The position numbers and the translations under genes are program-made. A DNA stretch of 64,000 bases from Rhizobium sp. BK650 (GTDB lineage: Bacteria; Pseudomonadota; Alphaproteobacteria; Rhizobiales; Rhizobiaceae), in contig NZ_JACIBK010000002.1 of assembly GCF_014195325.1 (NCBI RefSeq), forward strand, positions 711,132 to 775,131, given 5' to 3'. The notes below the pieces were generated by a model. It did not search any database. It saw only the letters and a program-made list of their open reading frames with translations, and was not told where the DNA came from. Below are positions 29,027 to 37,245 of this stretch, piece after piece (position 1 is the stretch's first letter; each line of letters opens with the position of its first letter).

Positions 29027-29914
29027 TCAGATGACATAGGCCGGATCGAAAACGCCCTTCACCGTGATCCCGAGTTCGAGTAGCGCGCCTGCGCTCGGCT
29101 GGGCGGAGCGGGCATCCTCGTCCAGCCCCTCCCAGGCCGTCGTTACCGCCAGCCGGTCGGCATTGACGCCGATGAAGGCCGGGCAGGAAGGCTGCACCGC
29201 CGGTACCTTGTAGCGGGCAATGCGCAGACCATCGGGGCTGTAGCGGTCGACGACGCCGGCGCCCCAGCGGGCGTTCCAGATATAGCCATCGGCATCGCAG
29301 ACCGAACCGTCCAGCCCGCCGGGTTCGTCCATGCTGTCGACCATGACGATCGGCTCACCAGTCGGAAGGCCCGTGTGAGGATCGACCATCACGCGCATAA
29401 GACGACTGATACGCGTGTCTGTGAAATACCCGATTGTGCCGTCGGGAGAGAAGCAGATGGAGTTCGGGATGCTGATGCCGCTGAAGATCTTCGTCACCTT
29501 GCCGGCAGCCACATGATAGATTGCACCCGCCTGCTGCTCGGCGCGCTTGCTCATCGTACTGATCCACAACGCGCCGGAAGGATGCGTGCGCCCGTCATTA
29601 GAACGGTTTTCCGGTTTGTCGTTTTCCAGCGCCGCATAGAAGGTCAGGTTGCCTCCGGCTATATCTCGTACGAAAAGGCCCTCTTCGGTCGCCAATAACT
29701 GACGGCCGGAGTCGATGCGGGCTAAAACGCTCGCCATCATTGGCAGCGGATGCACCTTCTTTTCGTCAGTCGAAAGATTGAGTTCGTGAAGCTCCTTACC
29801 GAGGATATTGAACCACCAGACGGTATTGGAAATAGGATCGTAGGTGGGGCCTTCACCGAGAACCGAATTGGTATTGCAAAGCGTTTTGCCCTCGAATTCA
29901 TAAATATCAGTCAT
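29027..29914 (-). CDS. SMP-30/gluconolactonase family lactonase
   Basis: A 295-residue six-bladed beta-propeller lactonase. Family marks are LGEGPTYD near residue 20, GRTHPSGALWIST near 108, IPNSICFSPDG near 150 and GGLDGSVCDADGYIW near 200, giving the metal-binding Glu, Asn and Asp. In this operon it probably opens D-galactono-lactone (or a related sugar lactone) made by the SDR enzyme. It begins 4 bp after dgoA, with its AGGAG within the dgoA end. Confidence 0.88.
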   Translation of the reverse strand: MTDIYEFEGKTLCNTNSVLGEGPTYDPISNTVWWFNILGKELHELNLSTDEKKVHPLPMMASVLARIDSGRQLLATEEGLFVRDIAGGNLTFYAALENDKPENRSNDGRTHPSGALWISTMSKRAEQQAGAIYHVAAGKVTKIFSGISIPNSICFSPDGTIGYFTDTRISRLMRVMVDPHTGLPTGEPIVMVDSMDEPGGLDGSVCDADGYIWNARWGAGVVDRYSPDGLRIARYKVPAVQPSCPAFIGVNADRLAVTTAWEGLDEDARSAQPSAGALLELGITVKGVFDPAYVI

Positions 29915-29918
29915 ACGT

Positions 29919-30551
29919 CTATGCTCCTATGGCCGCGTCATAGGCTAAGATGGTTGCCTTGGCGCGCTCGGCAACCTCTGCCTCGGTCATTCCAGGCTTG
30001 TAAATGCTGGTGCCGAGGCCGAAGGCGAGAATGCCGGCTCTGGTATAGTCTGAGAAGTTCTTGTCCGACACACCGCCGACCGCCGCAATGACCAGGTCCG
30101 GTGGGAGAATGGCGCGGATCGCGGTGATGCCGGAGGGACCGAGAACGCTGGCGGGGAAGAACTTGAGGCCGGTCGCACCCGCGCGGGCAGCCTGCAGCGC
30201 TTCGGTAGGCGTAAAGACGCCGGGCATGGTTACCATGCCATAGTCGCGAGCGTGGACGATGACGTCGGGTTCGACATTTGGGGTTACCAACAGTTTGCCG
30301 CCGGCGTCATGTAGGCTGTCGACGGCTTCGGTTGTCAGCACGGTGCCGGCACCGATCAGCACATTATCAGGCGCCATCTTCGCAGCGATCTCGATCGACT
30401 TGAAGGGCTCCGGTGAATTGAGCGGGATCTCGATCGCCGTCAGGCCGTTTTCGATCAGCGCGCCGACTACAGCTTCAGTTTCTTCGGGCTTGATGCCGCG
30501 CAGAATGGCGATCAGCGGGCGCTTCATGTCGGGAAAAGGGATACGGTTCAT
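29919..30551 (-). CDS. dgoA: 2-dehydro-3-deoxy-6-phosphogalactonate aldolase
   Basis: A 210-residue class I aldolase of the KDPG/KDPGal family, which splits KDPGal to pyruvate and glyceraldehyde 3-phosphate. Schiff-base Lys is K130 in GLKFFPAS; E41 in IEIPLNSP is the general acid/base. The neighbouring dgoK supports the galactonate (KDPGal) rather than gluconate (KDPG) branch. The ATG at 30551 gives the usual N-terminus; an earlier in-frame start would overlap dgoK. Confidence 0.92.
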   Translation of the reverse strand: MNRIPFPDMKRPLIAILRGIKPEETEAVVGALIENGLTAIEIPLNSPEPFKSIEIAAKMAPDNVLIGAGTVLTTEAVDSLHDAGGKLLVTPNVEPDVIVHARDYGMVTMPGVFTPTEALQAARAGATGLKFFPASVLGPSGITAIRAILPPDLVIAAVGGVSDKNFSDYTRAGILAFGLGTSIYKPGMTEAEVAERAKATILAYDAAIGA

Positions 30552-30565
30552 GGGAGATATCTTTC

Positions 30566-31483
30566 TCAGTTCGGCCATATGGCCTGGGCAGCGGCCGAAA
30601 GGCCGCCACGAACGGCAGCATCGGCATCGATGGCGTTGAAGGCGAGGGAGAGTGTGTGAAAGGCCCGCTCATAAAGCGTTTGCAGGCGTCCGGAAGCGAC
30701 GAGAGTAATGGCCGCATCCTTTCCGGCATTCTGCAGAGCGCCTGCGATTTCGAGGCCGATGAGCGTGCCGGAAAGTTTCGCCTGTGCCGCGGCCGCCGAA
30801 ATACCGTGCAGAAGTTGGCCTGAACGGGCGGTGAAAATCAGGTTGGACGCGAGCGCCGGCTGTTTGAACGCGGTCGCGACCGCAGCCTCGAAGGCCGCCG
30901 CGTCGGCCGGCTGGTCCTCGGCACCGGCGACCGCATGCGTGAGGATCGTATGTTTGGTAATGGCATCGAAAAGCTCGCCCGTCATGAAGGTGGAAAAGCC
31001 GATCACCTTCCCATCACTGACATGCACCCACTTGGAGTGCGTGCCCGGCATGCAGACGGACTGCATTCCCTTACTGGCAGACCCGAGTGCGCCGAGAAGC
31101 TGCGTTTCTTCACCGCGCATGACATCGGGTGCTGCCGCATCGCGCTGTGCGAGGCCCGGTAGAATGCGGACATCGCGGCTTTCCCCGGGCACTGAGACCG
31201 CACCTGATAGAATCGAGGAAAGCGAAGCCGGCACGTCGATATAACCGGCCTCCACCCAGCCCTGCCGCGCCCCTGCCATGCCGCAGACGATGACGGGCAG
31301 TTCTGCCGGGGCGCTGATTGCCGCTAGATGTCCGGCGAGCACCTCGGAAAAGCCGGTCTTAGCGGCCGTCGTCATGCCTTCGCCGCTGCGGCGTTCCGCA
31401 AGAACGCTGCCGTCTGCGCCGATAAGCCAGAGGCGGAAGCTGCTGGTGCCCCAGTCCACAGCGACGTAAGCGGGATTTGGCAT
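30566..31483 (-). CDS. dgoK: 2-dehydro-3-deoxygalactonokinase
   Basis: A 305-residue sugar kinase phosphorylating 2-dehydro-3-deoxygalactonate for the aldolase downstream. It begins AYVAVDWGTSSFRLW, the phosphate-1 motif of the family; PGTHSKWVHV near residue 140 and GEETQLLGAL are also typical of DgoK. Its ATG overlaps the SDR stop by one base (TGATG), so translation is coupled. Confidence 0.93.
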   Translation of the reverse strand: MPNPAYVAVDWGTSSFRLWLIGADGSVLAERRSGEGMTTAAKTGFSEVLAGHLAAISAPAELPVIVCGMAGARQGWVEAGYIDVPASLSSILSGAVSVPGESRDVRILPGLAQRDAAAPDVMRGEETQLLGALGSASKGMQSVCMPGTHSKWVHVSDGKVIGFSTFMTGELFDAITKHTILTHAVAGAEDQPADAAAFEAAVATAFKQPALASNLIFTARSGQLLHGISAAAAQAKLSGTLIGLEIAGALQNAGKDAAITLVASGRLQTLYERAFHTLSLAFNAIDADAAVRGGLSAAAQAIWPN

Positions 31484-32256
31484 CAGAGAACACCTCCATC
31501 GACGATCAGGGACTGCGCGGTCATGCCGGCTGCGCAGTCGGATGCAAGAAACAGAGCCGGACCAACGATTGCATCCGGTTTCAAGACGACCTTCAGGCAT
31601 TGCCCTTGCACGGAATGGGCAATGCTCTCCTCCGTCAGCCATAATTTCATTTGCCGTTCGGTCACCACCATGCCCGGCAGGATGCAGTTGACGCGGATAT
31701 TGTCGGGGCCGAGCCTTCCGGCCATGCTCTTCGTCAGGCCGACGATCGCAGCCTTGGCGGCGGCATAGGCGGGAAAGACGCCCATATTCAGCTTGAAGGC
31801 GATCGAGGACATGTTGATGATCGCGCCGCCGCCGGCTGCCCGCATCGAAGGGACAGCGGCCTGCGAGGTGAAGAAGACATGGCGCAGGTTGACCGCCTGG
31901 TTATTGTCCCAATAGTCCTCGGTCACATCATCGAATTCGTGCCGGTCATCCCAGGCGGCATTGTTAACGAGCACCCGGATTGGCCCGGACTTTTCGACAA
32001 CCTCGTTCACCGTGCGTTTGATGGCTTTAATATCGCGCAGGTCGGTACGGTAGAAGCCGACCGGATGAGCGCTCTCTCGGGAAAGGCGTTCCGCCAGTTC
32101 CCGGCTTTCCACCTCAGCGATATCGAGGAAGGAAACCCTTGCGCCCTGCTTTGCGAAACCCTCGACAATGGCAGCACCGATGCCGGAACCGCCGCCGCTG
32201 ACCAGCACCGTCCGGTCTTGGAATTCTGGGAATTGTGCAGACACAGCCCTTACCAT
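31483..32256 (-). CDS. SDR family sugar dehydrogenase
   Basis: A 257-residue short-chain dehydrogenase. The cofactor loop GGGSGIG is at 21-27, D45 after strand 2 suggests preference for NAD, NNA at 98-100, and the active site is S150/S151 with YAAAK (Y164, K168). As first gene of the dgo operon it most likely oxidises D-galactose (or a similar aldose) to the lactone. The exact substrate cannot be read. ATG at 32254-32256 follows the IclR-controlled promoter region. Confidence 0.85.
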   Translation of the reverse strand: MVRAVSAQFPEFQDRTVLVSGGGSGIGAAIVEGFAKQGARVSFLDIAEVESRELAERLSRESAHPVGFYRTDLRDIKAIKRTVNEVVEKSGPIRVLVNNAAWDDRHEFDDVTEDYWDNNQAVNLRHVFFTSQAAVPSMRAAGGGAIINMSSIAFKLNMGVFPAYAAAKAAIVGLTKSMAGRLGPDNIRVNCILPGMVVTERQMKLWLTEESIAHSVQGQCLKVVLKPDAIVGPALFLASDCAAGMTAQSLIVDGGVL

Positions 32257-32275
32257 CTCCTCCCGATATCCTTAC

Positions 32276-32310
32276 TTCCATTATTTGGAACTTAATTTGA
32301 TTATATGGAA
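32276..32310. promoter_or_regulatory. Tandem IclR-type operator candidates
   Basis: TTCCATTATTTGGAA at 32276-32290 is repeated as TTTGATTATATGGAA at 32296-32310 (12 of 15 identical), spaced by exactly 20 bp, two helical turns. They occupy the divergent promoter region between the SDR gene and iclR, a usual place for an IclR operator. Confidence 0.6.
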
Positions 32311-32373
32311 TTATTCGGTTAGGCTGCGTTTCATGTCAAGGACAGAAGAGCAATAGGCAGGATCGGCCACAGC

Positions 32374-33165
32374 ATGGCGCAGACGGATGACAAAGGCGCA
32401 CGGGATACTGGCACCCTCGGCAAGCTGATGGTCCTGCTCGATCTCGTCACCCATGCTGAGGCTCCCTTGCGCTTCACCGACATCCTGGCGCTTGCCAGAC
32501 AGCCGCGCGGCACGCTCCACAGGCAGCTCGGCCATCTGGTCGACGAAGGGCTCCTCGAACTTGACGCCGAAGGCCGTTATGCACCGGGCCTTCGGCTGCT
32601 AGATCTTGCCTCCCGAAGCTGGGCGCGCAACGAATTCCGTCTGATTGCCGCGCCGCATCTTGCCGCCCTGCATCGGCAGACAGGAGAGACCGTCCATCTT
32701 GGGGTGTTGCGCGGATCCTCCATTATCTATCTCGATAAGGTCGAAGGGCATCAGCCGGTACGCATGTATTCACAGATCGGAAACGCCTCACCCTGCTATT
32801 GTACTGGTGTCGGGAAGGCAGCCCTCTCGGCTCTGCCGGCAGACAAGCTCCGCGAATTGCTTCCCGGCCTGCATTTTCACCGTTTCACCCCGGCGACACA
32901 TGTGAATGCTGAAAGCTTGCTGACGGAGATCGGCGATATAGTTTCTGCCGGTCATGCCTACGACCGGGAGGAGCACGAAGCAGGCATCCGTTGCGTCGCG
33001 GCCCCAATCTGGTCGGACGACCGCTCCTTCATCGGGGGCGTCTCTGTCACCGGTCCCGCTTACCGCCTGTCAATGGAACTTCTCCACGAATGGGCCGTTC
33101 CGGCCCAGATGACTGCGCGGAAAATCATGGACGAAATGCGCATCCGCCTCGGGCCGAGGCGTTGA
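32374..33165 (+). CDS. IclR family transcriptional regulator
   Basis: A 263-residue regulator. The N-terminal winged HTH lies at about 12-75 (FTDILALARQPRGTLHRQLGHLVDEGLL), and the C-terminal effector domain at about 90-258 with GKAALSALP and GIRCVAAPI. It is transcribed away from the dgo operon across 117 bp that contain tandem operator candidates, so it probably controls that operon and itself. The ligand is presumably a galactonate-pathway intermediate. Confidence 0.9.
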   Translation: MAQTDDKGARDTGTLGKLMVLLDLVTHAEAPLRFTDILALARQPRGTLHRQLGHLVDEGLLELDAEGRYAPGLRLLDLASRSWARNEFRLIAAPHLAALHRQTGETVHLGVLRGSSIIYLDKVEGHQPVRMYSQIGNASPCYCTGVGKAALSALPADKLRELLPGLHFHRFTPATHVNAESLLTEIGDIVSAGHAYDREEHEAGIRCVAAPIWSDDRSFIGGVSVTGPAYRLSMELLHEWAVPAQMTARKIMDEMRIRLGPRR

Positions 33166-33437
33166 CACCGATCTGGTTGAAACCGGTCTGACCGCGTCAA
33201 CTGCTGGACGTGGTGTACGTAGCATGCTTATGATGAGTGCGTTATTGAGATTTGACGGCGAATCACGCCAACTGGGTCGTCCGCGAAATCATCGACAATT
33301 CACCGGCCGAGTGCGCTGCGGCGCCCTGGCTGAATCCTATTGATCTGACGGGCGTTGTGTAAACACCTGCACCTGACCGTTTTTCCACAGGCTGCCAGCG
33401 GTTTCCCCAAAGCCCGGTTCGAAGGCGAAAATATCTG

Positions 33438-34169
33438 ATGGCAAGCTTACCGCAAATTCCGGTGGAAGACGCCTATGTGCAGGAGGTCGCCAGTCTTAAG
33501 ACCCAGTTCGACATCTTCCGACTCATGAAGCGGGTGACGGAAGCCTATCGCAGCCGAGCTTTTATGGTCCTGAACCTGCCGCCGATCACTTCCTTCGATC
33601 TGCAGGGCAATACTATCATTACGAGCTGGCCGGCAGAACTGCTGTCCACCTACGACCAGGAAGGGCTGATGATGAACAGCCCGGTCTTACGGCGGCTGCG
33701 TACCTCAACCCTGCCGTTCTTCCACGATACGGGACGGACCGCCTGGCCGCGCGATGATGGCAAAACGGGCTTGGTTGCCGCTCTCTTCGAACGCTTCAAG
33801 ATGGTGCGCAGCGCTTTTTTTCCGACACATGAACCATCAGGCGCGCGCGGTGCAGTCTCCTTTGCCGGCGATCGCGAACCCTTTACGCCAGCCGAGATGC
33901 GTGAGCTCAGCTACATCGCCATCCACGTCTTCGACCGGCTCGCCGAAATTCGCAATCTTGACACACGCATGACCGATACCTTGACGGATCGCGAGATCGA
34001 CTGCCTCAACTGGACGGCTGCCGGCAAGACCAGCGCCGAAATTGCCGAGATCCTGGTTCTCTCGGAACATACGGTCAATCATTATCTGAACCGCGCTACC
34101 AAGAAGCTGGATACGGTCAATCGCACGCAGGCCGTCGCCAAGGCGCTGCGCATCGGCCTCATAAAGTAA
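33438..34169 (+). CDS. LuxR family regulator (solo) with autoinducer-binding-like domain
   Basis: A 243-residue regulator. The N-terminal part (about 20-160) fits the acyl-homoserine-lactone-binding domain, and the C-terminal HTH (about 178-238) reads LTDREIDCLNWTAAGKTSAEIAEIL. The site that is usually Asp-Pro in AHL receptors reads Ser-Pro (S81-P82), and the following W position is Phe. No luxI-type synthase is nearby. It may sense another ligand or none. Confidence 0.88.
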   Translation: MASLPQIPVEDAYVQEVASLKTQFDIFRLMKRVTEAYRSRAFMVLNLPPITSFDLQGNTIITSWPAELLSTYDQEGLMMNSPVLRRLRTSTLPFFHDTGRTAWPRDDGKTGLVAALFERFKMVRSAFFPTHEPSGARGAVSFAGDREPFTPAEMRELSYIAIHVFDRLAEIRNLDTRMTDTLTDREIDCLNWTAAGKTSAEIAEILVLSEHTVNHYLNRATKKLDTVNRTQAVAKALRIGLIK

Positions 34170-34286
34170 GGCGCTGCCAGCCTAAAATTACGTCAGGTGC
34201 AGCCGGGCTGCTCAATATCTGAGCGTAGTTTCCTGGCCGGTTTGCCCAAACTGATAATTGTCATCCCTTTTCAGCGAATTTCGCAA

Positions 34287-34304
34287 CTGGCATGCTTCCT
34301 GCAT
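34287..34304 (+). promoter_or_regulatory. Sigma-54-like promoter
   Basis: CTGGCATGCTTCCTGCA has GG and GC separated by 10 bases, as in YTGGCACG-N4-TTGCW, with two mismatches. Transcription would begin about 34315, giving a 385-nt leader to mrp or a separate small RNA. No enhancer-binding-protein site was searched for. Confidence 0.45.
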
Positions 34305-34540
34305 TCCTTCCGGTAGAGGTCCAGAGGGGGCTTTGAAAACAGCACCAATTCAATGGTGCGACCGACACGCCGCCGCCGATATCGCTGCCGCTTTCTCCCG
34401 GTCCCGATGTCGCGGTGGCTGTTGCGTTTGGGCAACCGCCTTCAGCTGCTGTTCCGAAACCGGACAATTTCTTCGAATTTTTTCTGGTCTTTTTTTCAGC
34501 TTGCGCTAACTCGCCTCCAATTGCGCTGGTTCTCGAGGAG

Positions 34541-34590
34541 CCGTTGCGACCATCAGGGCGAAAGCCCGGCGGACTTGATGGTCGCAACGG
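34541..34590 (+). other. Long stem-loop with GAAA tetraloop in mrp leader
   Basis: A 15-bp perfect stem (34541-34555 with 34576-34590) is capped by a 4-bp GGGC-GAAA-GCCC hairpin with an 8-nt bulge on the 3' side. There is no T tract after it, so it is not a classical terminator. It ends 110 bp before the mrp start. Confidence 0.6.
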
Positions 34591-34699
34591 GAGAGAACGC
34601 GCCGCCCTTCCACTCTATATGCGATTTGCCGTTGCCCGATTTTGGTTGGCGAAGCCACTGGCCTCCACTATCTATGACAGGAAAAGCAGTGAGGGCGGA

Positions 34700-35854
34700 A
34701 TGACCGAGGTCACCAAAGAACAAGTTCTGGAAACGCTGAAGACCGTGCGTGGGCCGGATCTGGAGCACAACATTGTCGAACTCGGCATGGTTTCCGACGT
34801 CTTCATTTCCGATGGCAAAGTCTATTTCTCCATCACCGTGCCGGCCGAACGCGCCCAGGAGCTAGAGCCGATGCGTCTCGCCGCCGAGCGTGTCATCAAG
34901 GAAATGCCGGGTGTGAAAGGTGCGCTCGTGGCACTGACGGCTGACAAGAAGGCCGCCGCTAACGCACCTGCAGCGCGCGCTGCACCCCATGCGAGCCAAA
35001 GCCATCACGGCCACTCCCACGCACCACAGCAACAGCAGCCGCACACGGCCAAGATCGGCGTTCCCGGCATTGGCGCCATCATCGCCGTTGCGTCGGGCAA
35101 GGGCGGCGTCGGCAAGTCGACCACAGCCGTCAATCTGGCGCTCGGACTGCTGGCCAACGGTCTTCGTGTCGGCATCCTCGATGCGGATATCTATGGTCCT
35201 TCGATGCCGCGCCTTCTCAAGATTTCCGGCCGCCCGACGCAGATCGATGGCCGCATCATCAATCCGATGGAAAATTACGGCCTCAAGGTCATGTCCATGG
35301 GCTTCCTGGTCGATGAGGAGACCGCCATGATCTGGCGCGGGCCGATGGTCCAGTCTGCGCTGTTGCAGATGCTGCGTGAGGTCGCTTGGGGCGAGCTCGA
35401 CGTGCTTGTTGTCGACATGCCGCCCGGCACGGGTGACGCCCAGCTCACCATGGCCCAGCAGGTGCCGCTCGCGGGCGCCGTGATCGTCTCCACGCCGCAG
35501 GATCTGGCACTGATCGATGCCCGAAAGGGCCTCAATATGTTCCGCAAGGTCGAAGTCCCGGTTCTCGGCATCATCGAGAACATGAGCTATTTTGTCGCGC
35601 CCGATACCGGCACGCGCTACGACATCTTCGGTCACGGCGGTGCCCGCAAGGAGGCCGAGCGCATCGGTGTTCCCTTCCTGGGCGAAGTGCCGTTGACCAT
35701 GAACATCCGCGAGACTTCGGACGCCGGAACGCCTCTTGTCGCTTCCGATCCGAATGGCATCGTGGCCGGTATCTACCGCGCCATCGCCGCCAGAGTCTGG
35801 GAGCAGGTCGGCGAAAAGCCGCAGCGCGAAGCACCTGCGATCATCTTCGAATAG
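34700..35854 (+). CDS. mrp: Mrp/NBP35 family P-loop ATPase, Fe-S carrier type, lacking cysteines
   Basis: A 384-residue protein. An N-terminal DUF59/MIP18-like domain (about 1-85), a His/Gln/Ala-rich linker (about 95-118), and the ParA-like ATPase domain with deviant Walker A GKGGVGKST near 133-141 and DMPPGTGD near 244. In most Mrp proteins a CxxC that binds a bridging Fe-S cluster follows ENMSYF; here it reads VAPDTG, and the whole protein has no cysteine. The ATG at 34700 is preceded by GAGGGCGGA. It stands alone, before corA. Confidence 0.92.
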   Translation: MTEVTKEQVLETLKTVRGPDLEHNIVELGMVSDVFISDGKVYFSITVPAERAQELEPMRLAAERVIKEMPGVKGALVALTADKKAAANAPAARAAPHASQSHHGHSHAPQQQQPHTAKIGVPGIGAIIAVASGKGGVGKSTTAVNLALGLLANGLRVGILDADIYGPSMPRLLKISGRPTQIDGRIINPMENYGLKVMSMGFLVDEETAMIWRGPMVQSALLQMLREVAWGELDVLVVDMPPGTGDAQLTMAQQVPLAGAVIVSTPQDLALIDARKGLNMFRKVEVPVLGIIENMSYFVAPDTGTRYDIFGHGGARKEAERIGVPFLGEVPLTMNIRETSDAGTPLVASDPNGIVAGIYRAIAARVWEQVGEKPQREAPAIIFE

Positions 35855-36241
35855 CGAGAATCACGCTGCTCACCTTGAATTGTGGGGGAAATGAGATGAA
35901 AAGGCGCAGTTCACGTAAGATGTCTTGATTATTTTCCGGCTTTGCTTCATATGCGCGCCGGCGTCATGATGGCGTCTGCAAATGCTCTGCGATGGCCGCC
36001 TGTCGATGAAGTCTCGGCCTTACTGCATGTTCGGAGTTGACTTGTCGATCGAAGGATTGGTGACTGCGATGCGGTGGAGCGACCCGGCCGGAGGCCGCAT
36101 GTGGCCGGAGTTGTATGAACTCTTTTTGTCTGCTTCCGTTACGATCGATGATGCGTGCGCCTGGCGGGACCGCGCTCGCGGCCGCATGGAAGGGCTTTCG
36201 ATGAAAAGGATACGAGCGGCTGCGCGTTGCCGGCGCCGGAG
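35855..36241. other. Intergenic region between mrp and corA
   Basis: A 387-bp region with no convincing gene. A GC-rich inverted repeat (CCGGCC near 36089 against GGCCGG near 36109) is visible. Frames in this part lack family resemblance and a good ribosome binding site. Confidence 0.4.
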
Positions 36242-37228
36242 ATGCGGATTGTGATCACCGCATATTGTTCCAACTGCAAATCGATCGAGATTCGCGATCT
36301 TGCGACCCCACCAGAGTTTCCGGCAGATGTCGTTTGGATCGACATGATCGAGCCGACTCGCGAGGAGGAACTGCATGTCGAAAAGCTCCTTGGCATCGAA
36401 GTGCCGACCCGCGATGATCTCCGGGCGATAGAACCCTCCGCGCGGCTCTATGTCGAAAACAGCGCGGTTTACATGACGGCCTCGCTGATATGGAAAGCGG
36501 AAACGGAAGCGCCGACCCTGACGGATGTTGCCTTCATCCTCGCCGGCGACAAACTGGTGACCATCCGCTATGCCCATCCGAAGTCTTTCGCGCTTTTCAT
36601 TGCTGCCCTGCCTCGCATACCCGAGCAATGGCGCAGCGGCGCTGCTCTTCTTGCCAAGCTGCTGGAAACGATCGTCGACCGCACGGCAGAAGTCCTGGAA
36701 GTCTCGGTATCCCGGCTGGACATTCTGTCGGTCCACGTCTTTGGTGATCGCGCCAAGAAAGTGCGCAAACCCTCGAACTATCTGGAAGAGAAGCTGAAAG
36801 ACATTGCCGGTCATCACCGCATGATCAGCAAGCTGCGCGATAGTCTCGGTTCGCTCTCGCGCCTTCTCACCTTCTTCTATACGATCCCGGTCGTGCAGCA
36901 CGATCAGGAAACCAAAGAACTCTGCCGAACGATCTCGCGCGACATCCAGTCCCTTTCGGAACATGCGTCCTTCGTCGCCGGCAATATCACCTTCCTGCTC
37001 GACGCTTCGCTCGGTCTCATCAACATCGAGCAGAATGCCATCATCAAGATTTTTTCCATTGCTTCGGTGGTGTTCTTGCCGCCGACGCTGGTCGCCTCCA
37101 TCTATGGCATGAATTTCGAATTCATGCCGGAGCTGCATTTGACCGCGGGTTATCCCTACTCGCTGGGGCTCATGGTGATCTCCGCCGTTATTCCCTTCTT
37201 CTTTTTCCGCTGGAAAGGCTGGCTCTGA
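36242..37228 (+). CDS. corA: CorA family magnesium/divalent cation transporter
   Basis: A 328-residue protein. A long soluble N-terminal domain (about 1-265) precedes two C-terminal membrane helices; the CorA signature [11 protein letters not shown] lies in the loop after the first helix. The ATG at 36242 was chosen since homologues start MRIVxAY; the frame is open further upstream. kup follows 17 bp later in the same direction, so the two cation transporters are probably cotranscribed. Confidence 0.92.
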   Translation: MRIVITAYCSNCKSIEIRDLATPPEFPADVVWIDMIEPTREEELHVEKLLGIEVPTRDDLRAIEPSARLYVENSAVYMTASLIWKAETEAPTLTDVAFILAGDKLVTIRYAHPKSFALFIAALPRIPEQWRSGAALLAKLLETIVDRTAEVLEVSVSRLDILSVHVFGDRAKKVRKPSNYLEEKLKDIAGHHRMISKLRDSLGSLSRLLTFFYTIPVVQHDQETKELCRTISRDIQSLSEHASFVAGNITFLLDASLGLINIEQNAIIKIFSIASVVFLPPTLVASIYGMNFEFMPELHLTAGYPYSLGLMVISAVIPFFFFRWKGWL

Positions 37229-37245
37229 GGAGCCTGTATTGCTTC

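Larger units (their letters stand above)
34170..34699. other. Structured intergenic region before mrp
   Basis: A 530-bp gap. It holds a sigma-54-like promoter (34287-34304), a small hairpin GCACCA-N6-TGGTGC near 34341, two T-rich runs near 34480-34497 and a long stem-loop (34541-34590). The mrp frame stays open to about 34336, but no family-like protein precedes MTEVTKEQ. Confidence 0.5.

Noticed and set aside
34415..34699. A 95-residue N-terminal extension of Mrp
   Set aside because: The frame is open, but the added sequence is not Mrp-like, crosses the stem-loop, and the ATG at 34700 has a good ribosome site and the family N-terminus.
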